This document shows, piece by piece, positions 1 through 8,330 of a DNA stretch of 64,000 nucleotides. This stretch comes from Cyclobacteriaceae bacterium (lineage in GTDB: Bacteria > Bacteroidota > Bacteroidia > Cytophagales > Cyclobacteriaceae): positions 744,001 to 808,000 of the forward strand of contig JAIBBC010000001.1 in assembly GCA_019694875.1 (NCBI GenBank), read 5' to 3'. Position 1 is the stretch's first letter. Each line of letters opens with the position of its first letter. Both the position numbers and the translations under genes were made by a program. The notes under the pieces were generated by a model, which saw only the letters and a program-made list of their open reading frames with translations, ran no database searches and was not told the DNA's origin.

Positions 1-213
1 ACCTCCCTCGATCTGCTGGCCGCCATTTTTAATATTCCCTCCAGCAAAAACGACATGGACGGCAGCCAGGTCAATCAGGTATATTATAAAGAAAAGAACC
101 TGGAGAAAATCAAAAATTATTGCGTTAGCGATGTAGTAGTGCTTACGCAGCTTTATTTAAAATTAAAAGGAATGCCTGTGTTGGATACCAAAAACATCAT
201 CCAGCGGGCATAA
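1..213 (+). CDS. 3'-5' exonuclease, PolB-like family (C-terminal part only)
   Basis: The window opens inside this gene; 70 codons are readable before a TAA. The segment from residue 46 on reads as the third exonuclease motif of DEDDy enzymes (YCVSDVVVLTQLYL, with the aspartate and the following leucine-rich helix). This resembles the predicted PolB-like 3'-5' exonuclease family that is common in Bacteroidota and is thought to act on DNA or RNA 3' ends. The catalytic first and second motifs lie outside the window, so activity cannot be judged. It sits 5 bp upstream of the RNase R gene and is probably co-transcribed with it. Family assignment from such a short piece is moderate. Confidence 0.6.
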   Translation, partial: TSLDLLAAIFNIPSSKNDMDGSQVNQVYYKEKNLEKIKNYCVSDVVVLTQLYLKLKGMPVLDTKNIIQRA

Positions 214-218
214 GTATT

Positions 219-2396
219 ATGAGTAAAAAACAAAACAAGAAAAAATCCAAAGACGATAAACATCAGATCGGACGTCTCCGGTCGGCAATTTTAAATCTCT
301 TTGAAGAAAACCCGGGCCGGGCTTATTCCATCAAGCAACTCACCAAAAAGCTTGTTCTTAAAAAACGTGACGATATAAAAACTGCCACCTTCCTCGTGTA
401 TGAACTGGAAGAGGATGGTAAGTTGAAAGAACTTCCCAACGGAAGTTATGTAAGCACACAGGCAGCCGGCTCTAAAACCGGTGGCGTTACCGGGATTGTT
501 GATCATGTAAATCCCCGCTTTGCGTATATCCGAATCGGTGAGGATAAGAAAGACATCTATGTTAAAACATCTGATCTCGGATCGGCTGTGGATGGCGATA
601 CCGTTACGGTGTCTGTTTTCTCAAAAAGAAGCGGAGCCAATCCGGAAGGAAAAGTAACGGGCGTGATTAAACGCGGTCGCACCCGTTTTGCCGGTCGCGT
701 GGAACTTTCCCGCAATGCGGCATTTGTTGTTCCAGACTATCGGAAAATGCACCAGGATTTCTATGTGCATTCCGAAGATATCAATGGCGCAAAAAATAAC
801 GACAAGGTTATTATTGAAGTAGTAGAGTGGGCTTCGGGTGAAAAAAATCCGGTAGCAAAAATCGTGAATGTACTGGGAAGTGCCGGTGAGAACGAGGCTG
901 AGATTCACTCCATCATGGCTGAATTCGGACTGCCGTTTAATTTCCCCGAAAAAGTTGAGCGCGAATCTGAAAAGATCGATGAAGGCTTTACACAAGCTGA
1001 AATTAAAAAACGCTGGGACTTCCGCGATATTCTTACGTTTACAATCGACCCGGAAGACGCCAAAGACTTTGACGATGCATTGTCATTCGAATATCTGCCT
1101 GATGGTCACTACCGCATTGGCGTACACATTGCTGATGTAACGCATTACGTTCATCCGGATTCAGAGCTCGAAAAAGAAGCGTATGATCGCGCTACATCAG
1201 TTTACTTGGTCGATCGGACAATTCCGATGTTACCGGAAAGATTATCCAACGGATTATGTTCCCTGCGTCCAAAAGAAGATAAGTTCACTTTCTCGGCTGT
1301 GTTTGAAATGGACAAACATGCGCACATTAGAAAAGAGTGGTTTGGTCGCACCGTTATTCATTCCGACCATCGCTTTAGCTATGAAGGCGCACAGGAGGTT
1401 CTCGAAACCAAACAAGGTGTGTTCGTGAATGAACTGAACATTCTGAATGAACTTGCGCATCATCTGCGGAAAGAACGTTTTAAAAACGGAGCGGTTAATT
1501 TCGAAGCAACTGAAGTGAAGTTCAAGCTTGATGAGAAAGGGAAACCGCTTGCGGTAATCCCCAAAGTTCGCAAAGACGCACATAAACTCATTGAAGAATT
1601 TATGCTGCTCGCGAACAAGCAGGTTGCGAGATTCATTTACAACATGAAAAAAGGTGAAGAGCGCAATACATTTGTCTACCGTACGCACGACAATCCGGAT
1701 CCGGAGAAACTTCAAAACTTTGCCACGTTCGCGCGGCAATTTGGTCACAAGCTGAATGTGGAAGGCAATGGTGTGTCGCGATCGCTCAACAAACTGATGG
1801 ACGAAGTGGAAGGCAAGCCGGAACAAAACGTGTTGCAATCACTTGCAGTGCGCGCCATGGCGAAGGCAAAATATACAACCGAAGCGAAGGGTCACTTCGG
1901 CCTGGCCTTCGATCATTATTCGCACTTTACATCTCCGATCAGGCGGTACCCCGATATGATGGCGCACCGGTTGTTGCAGCACTATCTCGATAAGGGAAAA
2001 TCAGTAAACAAGAAAGAGTTTGAAGAGCGGTGCCTTCATTCTTCTGAGCGTGAGAAACGTGCGGCTGATGCCGAGCGCGCCTCCATCAAATACAAGCAGG
2101 TTGAGTACATGTCGATGATGGACAAGAGCAAAACCTACGATGGTATTATTTCAGGTGTCACCGAATGGGGAATCTTCATCGAAATTATCGAAACAAAATG
2201 CGAGGGCATGATTCGTCTGGCCGACATGGAAGACGATTTCTATGAGTTCGATGAGAAAAGCTACAGCGTGGTTGGCCGCAGAAGAAGGAAAATCTATACG
2301 TTGGGTGACCAGGTGCGCGTGAAGATCAAGAAGACCGATGTTGACCGAAGAACGATTGATCTCGTGTTTGCGCGCGATGGGCAGAATTCGCTATAA
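219..2396 (+). CDS. rnr: Ribonuclease R
   Basis: A 725-residue protein that should degrade RNA 3' to 5', including structured RNA, in the cytoplasm. Order of domains: basic N-terminus, a winged-helix segment at about 20-70, cold-shock OB folds, the RNB catalytic domain starting near residue 267 (WDFRDILTFTIDPEDAKDF), and an S1 domain at about 640-720 (SKTYDGIISGVTEWGIFIEI). The four metal-binding aspartates typical of RNase II/R are present at 277, 283, 285 and 286. Length is normal for Bacteroidota RNase R. Start is ATG, 5 bp after the upstream exonuclease stop. The presence of both the winged helix and S1 domain favours RNase R over RNase II. Confidence 0.95.
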   Translation: MSKKQNKKKSKDDKHQIGRLRSAILNLFEENPGRAYSIKQLTKKLVLKKRDDIKTATFLVYELEEDGKLKELPNGSYVSTQAAGSKTGGVTGIVDHVNPRFAYIRIGEDKKDIYVKTSDLGSAVDGDTVTVSVFSKRSGANPEGKVTGVIKRGRTRFAGRVELSRNAAFVVPDYRKMHQDFYVHSEDINGAKNNDKVIIEVVEWASGEKNPVAKIVNVLGSAGENEAEIHSIMAEFGLPFNFPEKVERESEKIDEGFTQAEIKKRWDFRDILTFTIDPEDAKDFDDALSFEYLPDGHYRIGVHIADVTHYVHPDSELEKEAYDRATSVYLVDRTIPMLPERLSNGLCSLRPKEDKFTFSAVFEMDKHAHIRKEWFGRTVIHSDHRFSYEGAQEVLETKQGVFVNELNILNELAHHLRKERFKNGAVNFEATEVKFKLDEKGKPLAVIPKVRKDAHKLIEEFMLLANKQVARFIYNMKKGEERNTFVYRTHDNPDPEKLQNFATFARQFGHKLNVEGNGVSRSLNKLMDEVEGKPEQNVLQSLAVRAMAKAKYTTEAKGHFGLAFDHYSHFTSPIRRYPDMMAHRLLQHYLDKGKSVNKKEFEERCLHSSEREKRAADAERASIKYKQVEYMSMMDKSKTYDGIISGVTEWGIFIEIIETKCEGMIRLADMEDDFYEFDEKSYSVVGRRRRKIYTLGDQVRVKIKKTDVDRRTIDLVFARDGQNSL

Positions 2397-2420
2397 AAGC
2401 GTATTTTTGAAGTTCAAGAT

Positions 2421-2666
2421 ATGAAAGCCGGAGAACTGAAATTTGATCTTATCAACACCTATCTGAAGCTCTTGAACAGTTTGAGTGCGGAAAGCAAGCG
2501 CGAGCTGATTTCGAAGCTTTCTGACTCCCTGAAAGGCTCTAAGAAAGATAATCCGGGCGCTATCAAAAAACTGTTTGGTGCTTTCGAATCCACCCAATCT
2601 GCTGAGCAAATTATCTCCGACCTGAAACAAACCCGCACTTTCACCAGGAACACTGAAAAGCTTTGA
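2421..2666 (+). CDS. Putative antitoxin of a VapC-type toxin-antitoxin pair
   Basis: An 81-residue, mostly helical, charged protein. It has no recognisable AbrB, RHH or HTH motif by eye. Its C-terminal third (LFGAFESTQSAEQIISDLK, then a basic RTFTR tail) resembles the toxin-wrapping tail of small antitoxins that precede PIN toxins in Bacteroidota, in which a Gly-aromatic turn is followed by a short amphipathic helix. The stop codon overlaps the toxin start by 3 bases within TTGA, so the two are translationally coupled. The role is inferred from position and size; it starts 24 bp after rnr and could be read from the same transcript. Confidence 0.7.
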   Translation: MKAGELKFDLINTYLKLLNSLSAESKRELISKLSDSLKGSKKDNPGAIKKLFGAFESTQSAEQIISDLKQTRTFTRNTEKL

Positions 2667-3067
2667 AAAAGTATCTGCTGGATACCAATATCTGTATCTA
2701 CTTTCTGAAAGGGCAATACAGCCTGGATAAAAAACTTGACAACGCAGGTTTGCAAAATTGTTTTATTTCTGAAGTAACCGTTGCCGAACTTAAGTATGGT
2801 GCCGAAAATAGTCTTCAGGTTGAAAAAAACCGGAAGGTTGTGGAAGAATTTATCAATGCATTTACGATAATTCCGATTTTCAATGCACTGGACATTTACG
2901 CCAAAGAAAAAGCCCGTCTGAAGAAAAAGGGGCAACTAATCGATGATTTCGATTTGCTAATTGGTACTACCGCGATTTCAAACGACTTAATTCTGATTAC
3001 AAGAAACGTTTCCGACTTTGAGCGTCTAGAGAAAATTTCCATTGAGAATTGGGTTGAATCGAAATAA
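2663..3067 (+). CDS. vapC: PIN-domain ribonuclease toxin, VapC family
   Basis: A 134-residue PIN-domain protein expected to cleave RNA (often tRNA) when freed from its antitoxin. The acidic active-site residues of the family are visible: D7 in LLDTNICIYFLKG, E42 in VTVAELKYG, D97 in IDDFDLLIG, and D118 after TRNVS. Length matches VapC. The start is TTG at 2663, inside the stop region of the antitoxin gene; there is no ATG that would keep the invariant LLDTN strand, so TTG is preferred. The pair sits between rnr and a polyprenyl synthase gene, a chromosomal housekeeping neighbourhood, so it may be a stable chromosomal module or a small insertion. Confidence 0.88.
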   Translation: MKKYLLDTNICIYFLKGQYSLDKKLDNAGLQNCFISEVTVAELKYGAENSLQVEKNRKVVEEFINAFTIIPIFNALDIYAKEKARLKKKGQLIDDFDLLIGTTAISNDLILITRNVSDFERLEKISIENWVESK

Positions 3068-3070
3068 TTT

Positions 3071-4045
3071 ATGAGTCCCGTTAAAACCTATCAGCAGTGG
3101 ATCGAACAGGAAATCAAAAGAAAACCGTTCGGCAGGCAGCCTGTTTCGCTTTATGAACCTATCCGCTATATCATGGCGCTGGGTGGAAAGCGACTCCGGC
3201 CCATTCTGGCACTGCTCTCCTATTCGTTGTACAAGGATGACGCAAAGGCCATTGTGCCTTACGCGACCGCGATTGAGGTATTTCACAATTTCACCCTAAT
3301 GCACGATGACATCATGGACAATGCCCCGCTGCGGAGAGGCAATGTAACCGTGCACGAAAAATGGAACATGAGCACAGCCATTCTTTCGGGCGATGTAATG
3401 CAGGTGAAAGTTTACGATATGCTGTTATCGCTGCCGGCAGAAAAATTCAAGGAAGTTGTTACGTTTTTCAATCAGTGTGCTACCGAAGTATGCGAAGGCC
3501 AGCAATGGGACATGGAATTTGAAACAACCAAATCCGTAACGGAGGCGCAATACATTAATATGATCCGTCAGAAGACGGCTGTGTTGCTCGGCTTTAGTTT
3601 GGAGATGGGAGCAATTCTGGCAGATGCATCGCTGAATGATCGTAAGCTGCTTCGCGAATTTGGAACCAGTATTGGCATCGGGTTCCAGTTAAAAGACGAT
3701 TTGCTGGATGCTTACGCGGATCCAAAAAAATTCGGCAAGCAAGTTGGCGGAGATATTATCGCCAATAAAAAAACCTATCTCCTGATCAAGGCCCTGGAGA
3801 AAGCTAAGGGAAAAACAAAATCAGCATTACAGGAACAACTCACGTTAACTAAATTCAACAAAGCCAAAAAGGTGAAGACCGTAAAAGCGATTTACGATTC
3901 GTTGAATATTCCTTCGCTAACCGAGAAAAAAATTAACCAGTATTTCGACAAGGGCTTTGCGGCTCTCGAGCGGCTGAACGTCAGTGGAGACAAAAAAAAT
4001 GCTTTAATTTCCTTCGCAAAAGATCTGATCAGCCGCCAATCATAA
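3071..4045 (+). CDS. Polyprenyl diphosphate synthase (short-chain type)
   Basis: A 324-residue all-alpha prenyltransferase of the IspA/GGPP family, which condenses isopentenyl diphosphate with allylic diphosphates in the cytoplasm. Both aspartate-rich motifs are intact: DDIMD at 79-83 followed by LRRG, and DDLLD at 209-213. The substrate-binding GGKRLRP segment is near residue 38. An aromatic residue (F74) five positions before the first motif is typical of short-chain enzymes, so farnesyl or geranylgeranyl diphosphate is the likely product; this is an inference. It starts 3 bp after vapC. The C-terminal tail after residue 260 is lysine-rich. Confidence 0.9.
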   Translation: MSPVKTYQQWIEQEIKRKPFGRQPVSLYEPIRYIMALGGKRLRPILALLSYSLYKDDAKAIVPYATAIEVFHNFTLMHDDIMDNAPLRRGNVTVHEKWNMSTAILSGDVMQVKVYDMLLSLPAEKFKEVVTFFNQCATEVCEGQQWDMEFETTKSVTEAQYINMIRQKTAVLLGFSLEMGAILADASLNDRKLLREFGTSIGIGFQLKDDLLDAYADPKKFGKQVGGDIIANKKTYLLIKALEKAKGKTKSALQEQLTLTKFNKAKKVKTVKAIYDSLNIPSLTEKKINQYFDKGFAALERLNVSGDKKNALISFAKDLISRQS

Positions 4046-4119
4046 AAAGTAAAGCGAAGAATTTCCTCCAACCAATCTTCGGAAACCCTTCACTTTCTCT
4101 TCCGCATGAAGGTCTTTAT

Positions 4120-4875
4120 TTACCTGATGTCAACTGCATTCGAGAGTTTTACTTTGTATCGCACACCTCCGCCAAAGTCTTCATCCATCCGCAAAACCTC
4201 GCGCCCTTTCTTACTGATGTAAAAAATGGCATAGTTTTTTGCGTCATAGTCGATGCGAAGTTTCCAGCAAGGAACGCTGGCGCCTTCAACCACCATCAGA
4301 TTTTGCTCGCCAATTACTTTATACACGTAAAGCTTCGGTTCGGTTTTACCGCCCGGATGGTAGAAGCTGATGGCGAAACTCTTCCCTGCCTTTAAATCCA
4401 GTAATGGAAATGTCTCCAGGTCCAATTCCCAATTCAGCGCGGGTTCTTTCAGCGTAACCAAAAAATCCTTCTTCGAGTTATTCGAAATGGAGTCCGAGCC
4501 CTTAATCTTATCCGGATAAAAATCATACGCCTCAACCACGCGGTTCATTTTTGTGCGGTGATAGACAGGTAAGAATCCATCCGTTGTCACTAGCGAATAT
4601 GCAGTGCGTACGCGGGTTGTGTCAGAGCCATACCACTTCTCGTCAATTTCAATCAGGTTTACGCCATTGTGTTTAATAAACCGTACATCGCGTCTCCACA
4701 CAAAAGTAAACGCTTGCCGCGGATCGCCCTTTCGCTGGATAAACACCAGGTACTGATTCGATGACGGCTTAAGATATTTGCTGATAAGCTTGCTGTCGAG
4801 GTGATAAATCGTATCGACTTGTGCGCTCAGTATTAATGGCGCAAACAGGAACATGAGAAGAATTCTGAATTTCAT
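4120..4875 (-). CDS. Secreted protein of unknown function
   Basis: A 251-residue protein starting at the ATG at 4875 (MKFRILLMFLFAPLILSAQ), which gives a clean SPI signal peptide ending near residue 18; a longer frame runs upstream into the neighbouring gene and is not credible. The mature part is beta-rich (many alternating aromatic and charged residues) with no catalytic motif I recognise, and resembles DUF3108-like secreted beta proteins in texture only. It lies 16 bp downstream of the metallo-beta-lactamase-fold gene on the same strand, so the two probably form one operon and may act together in the periplasm. Confidence 0.7.
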   Translation of the reverse strand: MKFRILLMFLFAPLILSAQVDTIYHLDSKLISKYLKPSSNQYLVFIQRKGDPRQAFTFVWRRDVRFIKHNGVNLIEIDEKWYGSDTTRVRTAYSLVTTDGFLPVYHRTKMNRVVEAYDFYPDKIKGSDSISNNSKKDFLVTLKEPALNWELDLETFPLLDLKAGKSFAISFYHPGGKTEPKLYVYKVIGEQNLMVVEGASVPCWKLRIDYDAKNYAIFYISKKGREVLRMDEDFGGGVRYKVKLSNAVDIR

Positions 4876-4891
4876 ATCGTAAGTGAGTTGT

Positions 4892-6370
4892 TTATTTGTT
4901 TTGATCAAGGGCGGCTGTGATGTCTTTCCATGCAACGGGGCGGGTGTGCATCGCATAAACAGTTTCAACGTCAAGTTTGTGGCGGTCAACAACTGCTTTT
5001 ACCTCTGAGAGATACTCAATGAAGAAGAAACTCTTATCGCGCATTTGCTGAACAAGGTCACTGGCGTAGAGCACCTTTTGCTTCGGAAAGTACACAGCCA
5101 CCATGCGTTCGCCACCCTCGCCCTGAACCGGTATGATTTGTATCGGCACATTTTTGTCATCGAGTGATACAACCTTGTCCACCAGCGCATAAACCGGTTT
5201 TGCTTTTTTTACCTGTTGATGATCGGGGGCCGGGGAATGATCCACCACCGAGATACGATCCAATATTGGCTTGTTAAGTTTATTCGTATAAACCGGAATG
5301 CTGGCAGCAAAGTACTCGCGCACCCCTGCGAGATGAGGCCACGCATCCGAGCTCACCACCACACCTTTAATTTTTTTAGCCGGGTAACGCTTCTTCACTT
5401 CGTTCATCAACTGAACACTGTAACCCGAACTGATAGGCGCCTCAATTACCACAATGCCATCTGCCTGCTCAGCCCATCCGGCAAACCAGTTTCCGGGAAT
5501 GACAAATATCCCTTTCGCTACTTCGATCGCCTGATCGACTGGCAGTTTAATTCCATTCACATTTCGTTTATTCAATGGAGCCTTTTTGATTTCGTCCGGA
5601 ACGGTGAAAGCCGATTCGTCAGTTGCTTCAAGAAACTCAATGTTGTTCACAGAGATTTTTTTCCAGAGGTGACCTGCACGATAAACATCCCATTGTTCCG
5701 GATAAACAATGTTGCCCTTGTGCAAAGCATACAGTGTGTACTGAATGCGGGTAGTGAACTTGCCCCACAGCGAAAAGAAGAATTCATTCGGAGAATAGGT
5801 ATCAATCCACGCTTCAGAAATCAAAAACGTACTGGCATTGATAAAAATTTTATAGCTTGTTTTCGCAACTGTGAAACTTAGTTGATAGTGGTTAACGCCT
5901 TCCAGATCAACCTTTTGATCGAAGCGTGTTGCAGATGTCCGAGCCAGCGTCAGCAAATGTTCAGGCCCATAAGTAAGCCAGCGAATGTTTTCTTCTCCGT
6001 AGCTGTATGGTGACGGCATCTTGCGATCACCAAAGGCCATGTATCCCAACGAGTCGTTTTGCACGTACACGAGTGTGTTAGGCTCCGGGCTTTGACCCAT
6101 TTTTGACTCGGTCTTTTGATAAAGCTTCAAACCTTTTGTCGAACGAATCTCTTCTGTGTCAGTATAAGACGTGATAAAAGGTCCTTCCGGGTTTTCGGAC
6201 TGTTCAAGCCAGTGTTGATGCCCGATGTGATGCATGCGAATGTAATTCACTTTCTCCCAGGCTTTGCCGCCATAAGCCTCGGCTGTTTTTTCCAACATGC
6301 TTTTTACATCCTGACCTTTTACCAGTACGGGTGCAACAACAAGTAATACAATCGGTATAAGTTTACGCAT
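4892..6370 (-). CDS. Secreted metallo-beta-lactamase-fold protein with degraded metal site
   Basis: A 492-residue secreted protein; the start chosen is ATG at 6370, giving the signal peptide MRKLIPIVLLVVAPVLVKG. Residues about 20-260 form an N-terminal beta-rich region. Residues about 285-490 follow the metallo-beta-lactamase fold: a first strand set, then VVVSSDAWPHLAG where active enzymes have HxHxDH and a following G-G, then a G-x-x-G turn, the strand YFPKQKVLYASDL (active enzymes GDL), and a terminal YAMHTRP. Of the HxHxDH ligands only the last histidine (H346) remains (SDAWPH, 341-346). A hydrolase activity of the usual dizinc type is therefore doubtful; a binding or altered-metal role is possible. 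It is divergent from the LytS/LytTR genes. Confidence 0.75.
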   Translation of the reverse strand: MRKLIPIVLLVVAPVLVKGQDVKSMLEKTAEAYGGKAWEKVNYIRMHHIGHQHWLEQSENPEGPFITSYTDTEEIRSTKGLKLYQKTESKMGQSPEPNTLVYVQNDSLGYMAFGDRKMPSPYSYGEENIRWLTYGPEHLLTLARTSATRFDQKVDLEGVNHYQLSFTVAKTSYKIFINASTFLISEAWIDTYSPNEFFFSLWGKFTTRIQYTLYALHKGNIVYPEQWDVYRAGHLWKKISVNNIEFLEATDESAFTVPDEIKKAPLNKRNVNGIKLPVDQAIEVAKGIFVIPGNWFAGWAEQADGIVVIEAPISSGYSVQLMNEVKKRYPAKKIKGVVVSSDAWPHLAGVREYFAASIPVYTNKLNKPILDRISVVDHSPAPDHQQVKKAKPVYALVDKVVSLDDKNVPIQIIPVQGEGGERMVAVYFPKQKVLYASDLVQQMRDKSFFFIEYLSEVKAVVDRHKLDVETVYAMHTRPVAWKDITAALDQNK

Positions 6371-6516
6371 AGCGTTGGGTTTGCTGCTACGTACGTTGAT
6401 TACCGCCCGAGGATTTGCCTTTTCAATCTGTAGCTGATTTAATTTGCGGGTGGCCGCCATTTTTCTACCGATTCAATCCGTAGAATTTCTTTTTGGAGCG
6501 GTTCAATGCGAGCATC

Positions 6517-6532
6517 GATTCTGCGCAGAATC
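6517..6532. promoter_or_regulatory. Perfect 16-bp palindrome in the divergent promoter region
   Basis: GATTCTGCGCAGAATC reads the same on both strands. It lies 20 bp before the ATG of the first lytS-like gene and in the 182-bp gap to the divergent metallo-beta-lactamase-fold gene, which makes it a candidate operator for one or both. LytTR regulators usually bind direct repeats, so the binding protein may be a different one. Confidence 0.35.
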
Positions 6533-6552
6533 CGTTATCTCACCGGAGTTAA

Positions 6553-7611
6553 ATGCGTAATTTCAGGTTTTCGCCTACCGCCTTGCAGAATACATTGTTC
6601 AAATACCGCGTGCTTTTGCTGCACATCTCTTTTTGGGTGCTGTATTTTTCATACCGAATCTATGATATCTATGGGTACACGGGGTTGGAACGAGCCCTTA
6701 TTTATACCGGTTTGCCAACTGCGTTCAACCTGATTGCCAGCTACACACACTACATTTTCATTCTTCCGATTCTGTTTCGCGACAAGAATTGGAAAAAGTA
6801 CCTACTGCTATTGATTGCTTTACTGATCCCGATTTTCTGTGCCCGAATTTTGGTAGAAAACCAAGTGTATGCCCAATTTTCCCCTAACGAAGATTATTTC
6901 AAGACGTTAAAACTATCGCGTGTCATCAGCACGTTGTGGGATACGTTAACGTTTCTGGTATTCACCGGCATGATCCGGTTCGCACTCGACTGGTTTGAGC
7001 TGGAACACAAACGCAAACAACTTGAAAATGAAAAACTCAACGCAGAACTGAATTACCTCAAATCGCAGATCAACCCCCATTTTCTTTTCAATACATTGCA
7101 CAACCTGAATTCGCTGGTGTATGCAGGCGCCAGAAACGCCAATGATGTGATCATCAAGCTTTCAAATATCATGCGGTACATGATCTACGAATCCGGGAAA
7201 GAGCGTGTATCGCTGGATAGCGAGATCAATTACATGAACGACTACATTCACCTGGAAAGCATTCGCTTGAATAATTCATTCAAACTTGATTTTAAAATAG
7301 ACGGGCCGGTAGATCAGGTAAAGATTGCCCCGCTTGTGCTGATCACATTTCTGGAGAATGCGTTCAAGCATGGTGTGAGCGATCAGGAAGCCGATTGCTG
7401 GATCAACGTTAACCTTTCGGTGACCGCAAGCGAATTACGGTACCAGGTATCCAACAAAAAAACAAAGTCTGCGAAGCAGGATAAACTTAAGTCCGGCTTT
7501 GGTTTGGATAATGTGAAAAGGCGGCTTTCATTGAGTTATCCGGATAAGCATTCCCTTATTGTTCGCGACCTTGACGATACGTACACGATTGATTTGACTC
7601 TTCAATTATGA
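6553..7611 (+). CDS. LytS-type sensor histidine kinase
   Basis: A 352-residue membrane histidine kinase of the LytS/YehU (His_kinase) family. Residues 1-150 hold about four hydrophobic membrane segments with no large extracellular sensor domain. After a short coiled coil (about 155-172) comes the phosphoacceptor motif NPHFLFNTLHNLNSLV with H176. The ATP-binding part shows the N box LENAFKHG and the glycine-rich GFGLDNVKRRL near the C-terminus. Its stop overlaps the start of the response regulator (ATGA), so the pair is translationally coupled. Input signal unknown. A second, similar pair lies at 50423-52140. Confidence 0.92.
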   Translation: MRNFRFSPTALQNTLFKYRVLLLHISFWVLYFSYRIYDIYGYTGLERALIYTGLPTAFNLIASYTHYIFILPILFRDKNWKKYLLLLIALLIPIFCARILVENQVYAQFSPNEDYFKTLKLSRVISTLWDTLTFLVFTGMIRFALDWFELEHKRKQLENEKLNAELNYLKSQINPHFLFNTLHNLNSLVYAGARNANDVIIKLSNIMRYMIYESGKERVSLDSEINYMNDYIHLESIRLNNSFKLDFKIDGPVDQVKIAPLVLITFLENAFKHGVSDQEADCWINVNLSVTASELRYQVSNKKTKSAKQDKLKSGFGLDNVKRRLSLSYPDKHSLIVRDLDDTYTIDLTLQL

Positions 7612-8330
7612 TCCGTTGTGTTGTTATTGATGATGAGCCGCTGGCGCGCAAGCTGTTAACCGACTTCATTTCGAAAGTCCCGGAATTGTCGCTGGAAGGG
7701 TCGTTTTCGAGTGCCCTCGCATCGCTGGAACTGCTTCGTAAAAAGCAGGTCGATGTTTTATTTCTTGACATTCAAATGCCGGACATCACCGGAATTGAAT
7801 TTTTGAAAGCCCTCGATAACAAACCCCTTGTGGTTTTCACGACTGCTTTCGCTGAACATGCGCTACAGGGATATGAACTTGATGTGGCCGATTATCTATT
7901 GAAGCCGTTCGATTTCAACCGGTTCCTGAAATCCATAAACAAAATCAGTCAGCGGTTAAACACCGGTTCTGCGGTTAAAATCGAATCGGAAAAAATTGAA
8001 TTCATCTTTGTGAAGGACGGCACCAAGCAGGTTAGGATACCGGTAGACACTATTCGGTTCATTAAAGGATCTCGGGAATATGTAACGATCGTTACGGACG
8101 ACAAAAAGATCATGAGCCTTCAAACCATGAAAGGCATGGAAGAAATGTTACCCGGAAATTTCATCCGAATTCATAACTCGTTCATAATTTCGCTTGCCGC
8201 GGTAGACACTATTTTTAAAAACAAACTTCAGATTGGCAGGGAGGAATTCCCGATCGGAATTACTTACAAGAAGAAAGTTTTTGAAGCACTCAAACAATTC
8301 TATCCGACAAAAAAAATCTCGGAAGATTAG
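7608..8330 (+). CDS. LytTR-family response regulator
   Basis: A 240-residue response regulator. The receiver domain (about 1-120) carries the acidic pocket IDDE at 7-10, the phosphoacceptor D54 in VLFLDIQMPD, and K103 in LLKPFD. The C-terminal half is a LytTR DNA-binding domain (IFVKDGTKQVRIP, then FIRIHNSFIISL and the closing IGITYKKKV). It should take phosphate from the preceding kinase and bind direct repeats in DNA. The target genes are not evident; the divergent metallo-beta-lactamase-fold gene is a neighbour candidate. Its TAG stop shares bases with the stop of the converging glycosyltransferase gene. Confidence 0.92.
   Translation: MIRCVVIDDEPLARKLLTDFISKVPELSLEGSFSSALASLELLRKKQVDVLFLDIQMPDITGIEFLKALDNKPLVVFTTAFAEHALQGYELDVADYLLKPFDFNRFLKSINKISQRLNTGSAVKIESEKIEFIFVKDGTKQVRIPVDTIRFIKGSREYVTIVTDDKKIMSLQTMKGMEEMLPGNFIRIHNSFIISLAAVDTIFKNKLQIGREEFPIGITYKKKVFEALKQFYPTKKISED

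Noticed and set aside
1254-1838. A 194-codon open frame antisense to the RNase R gene
   Set aside because: It lies wholly within a strongly conserved gene, has no family resemblance and no start context; it is a shadow frame.
4046-4119. A terminator between the polyprenyl synthase gene and the converging secreted-protein gene
   Set aside because: Only short, broken pairing (GAAGA with TCTTC, AAAGT with ACTTT) was found, with no T-run after it.
5216-5881. A 221-codon open frame opposite the metallo-beta-lactamase-fold gene
   Set aside because: Composition is that of a reversed coding strand (many R, H, F and N in scattered runs) with no domain; the minus-strand gene explains the region.
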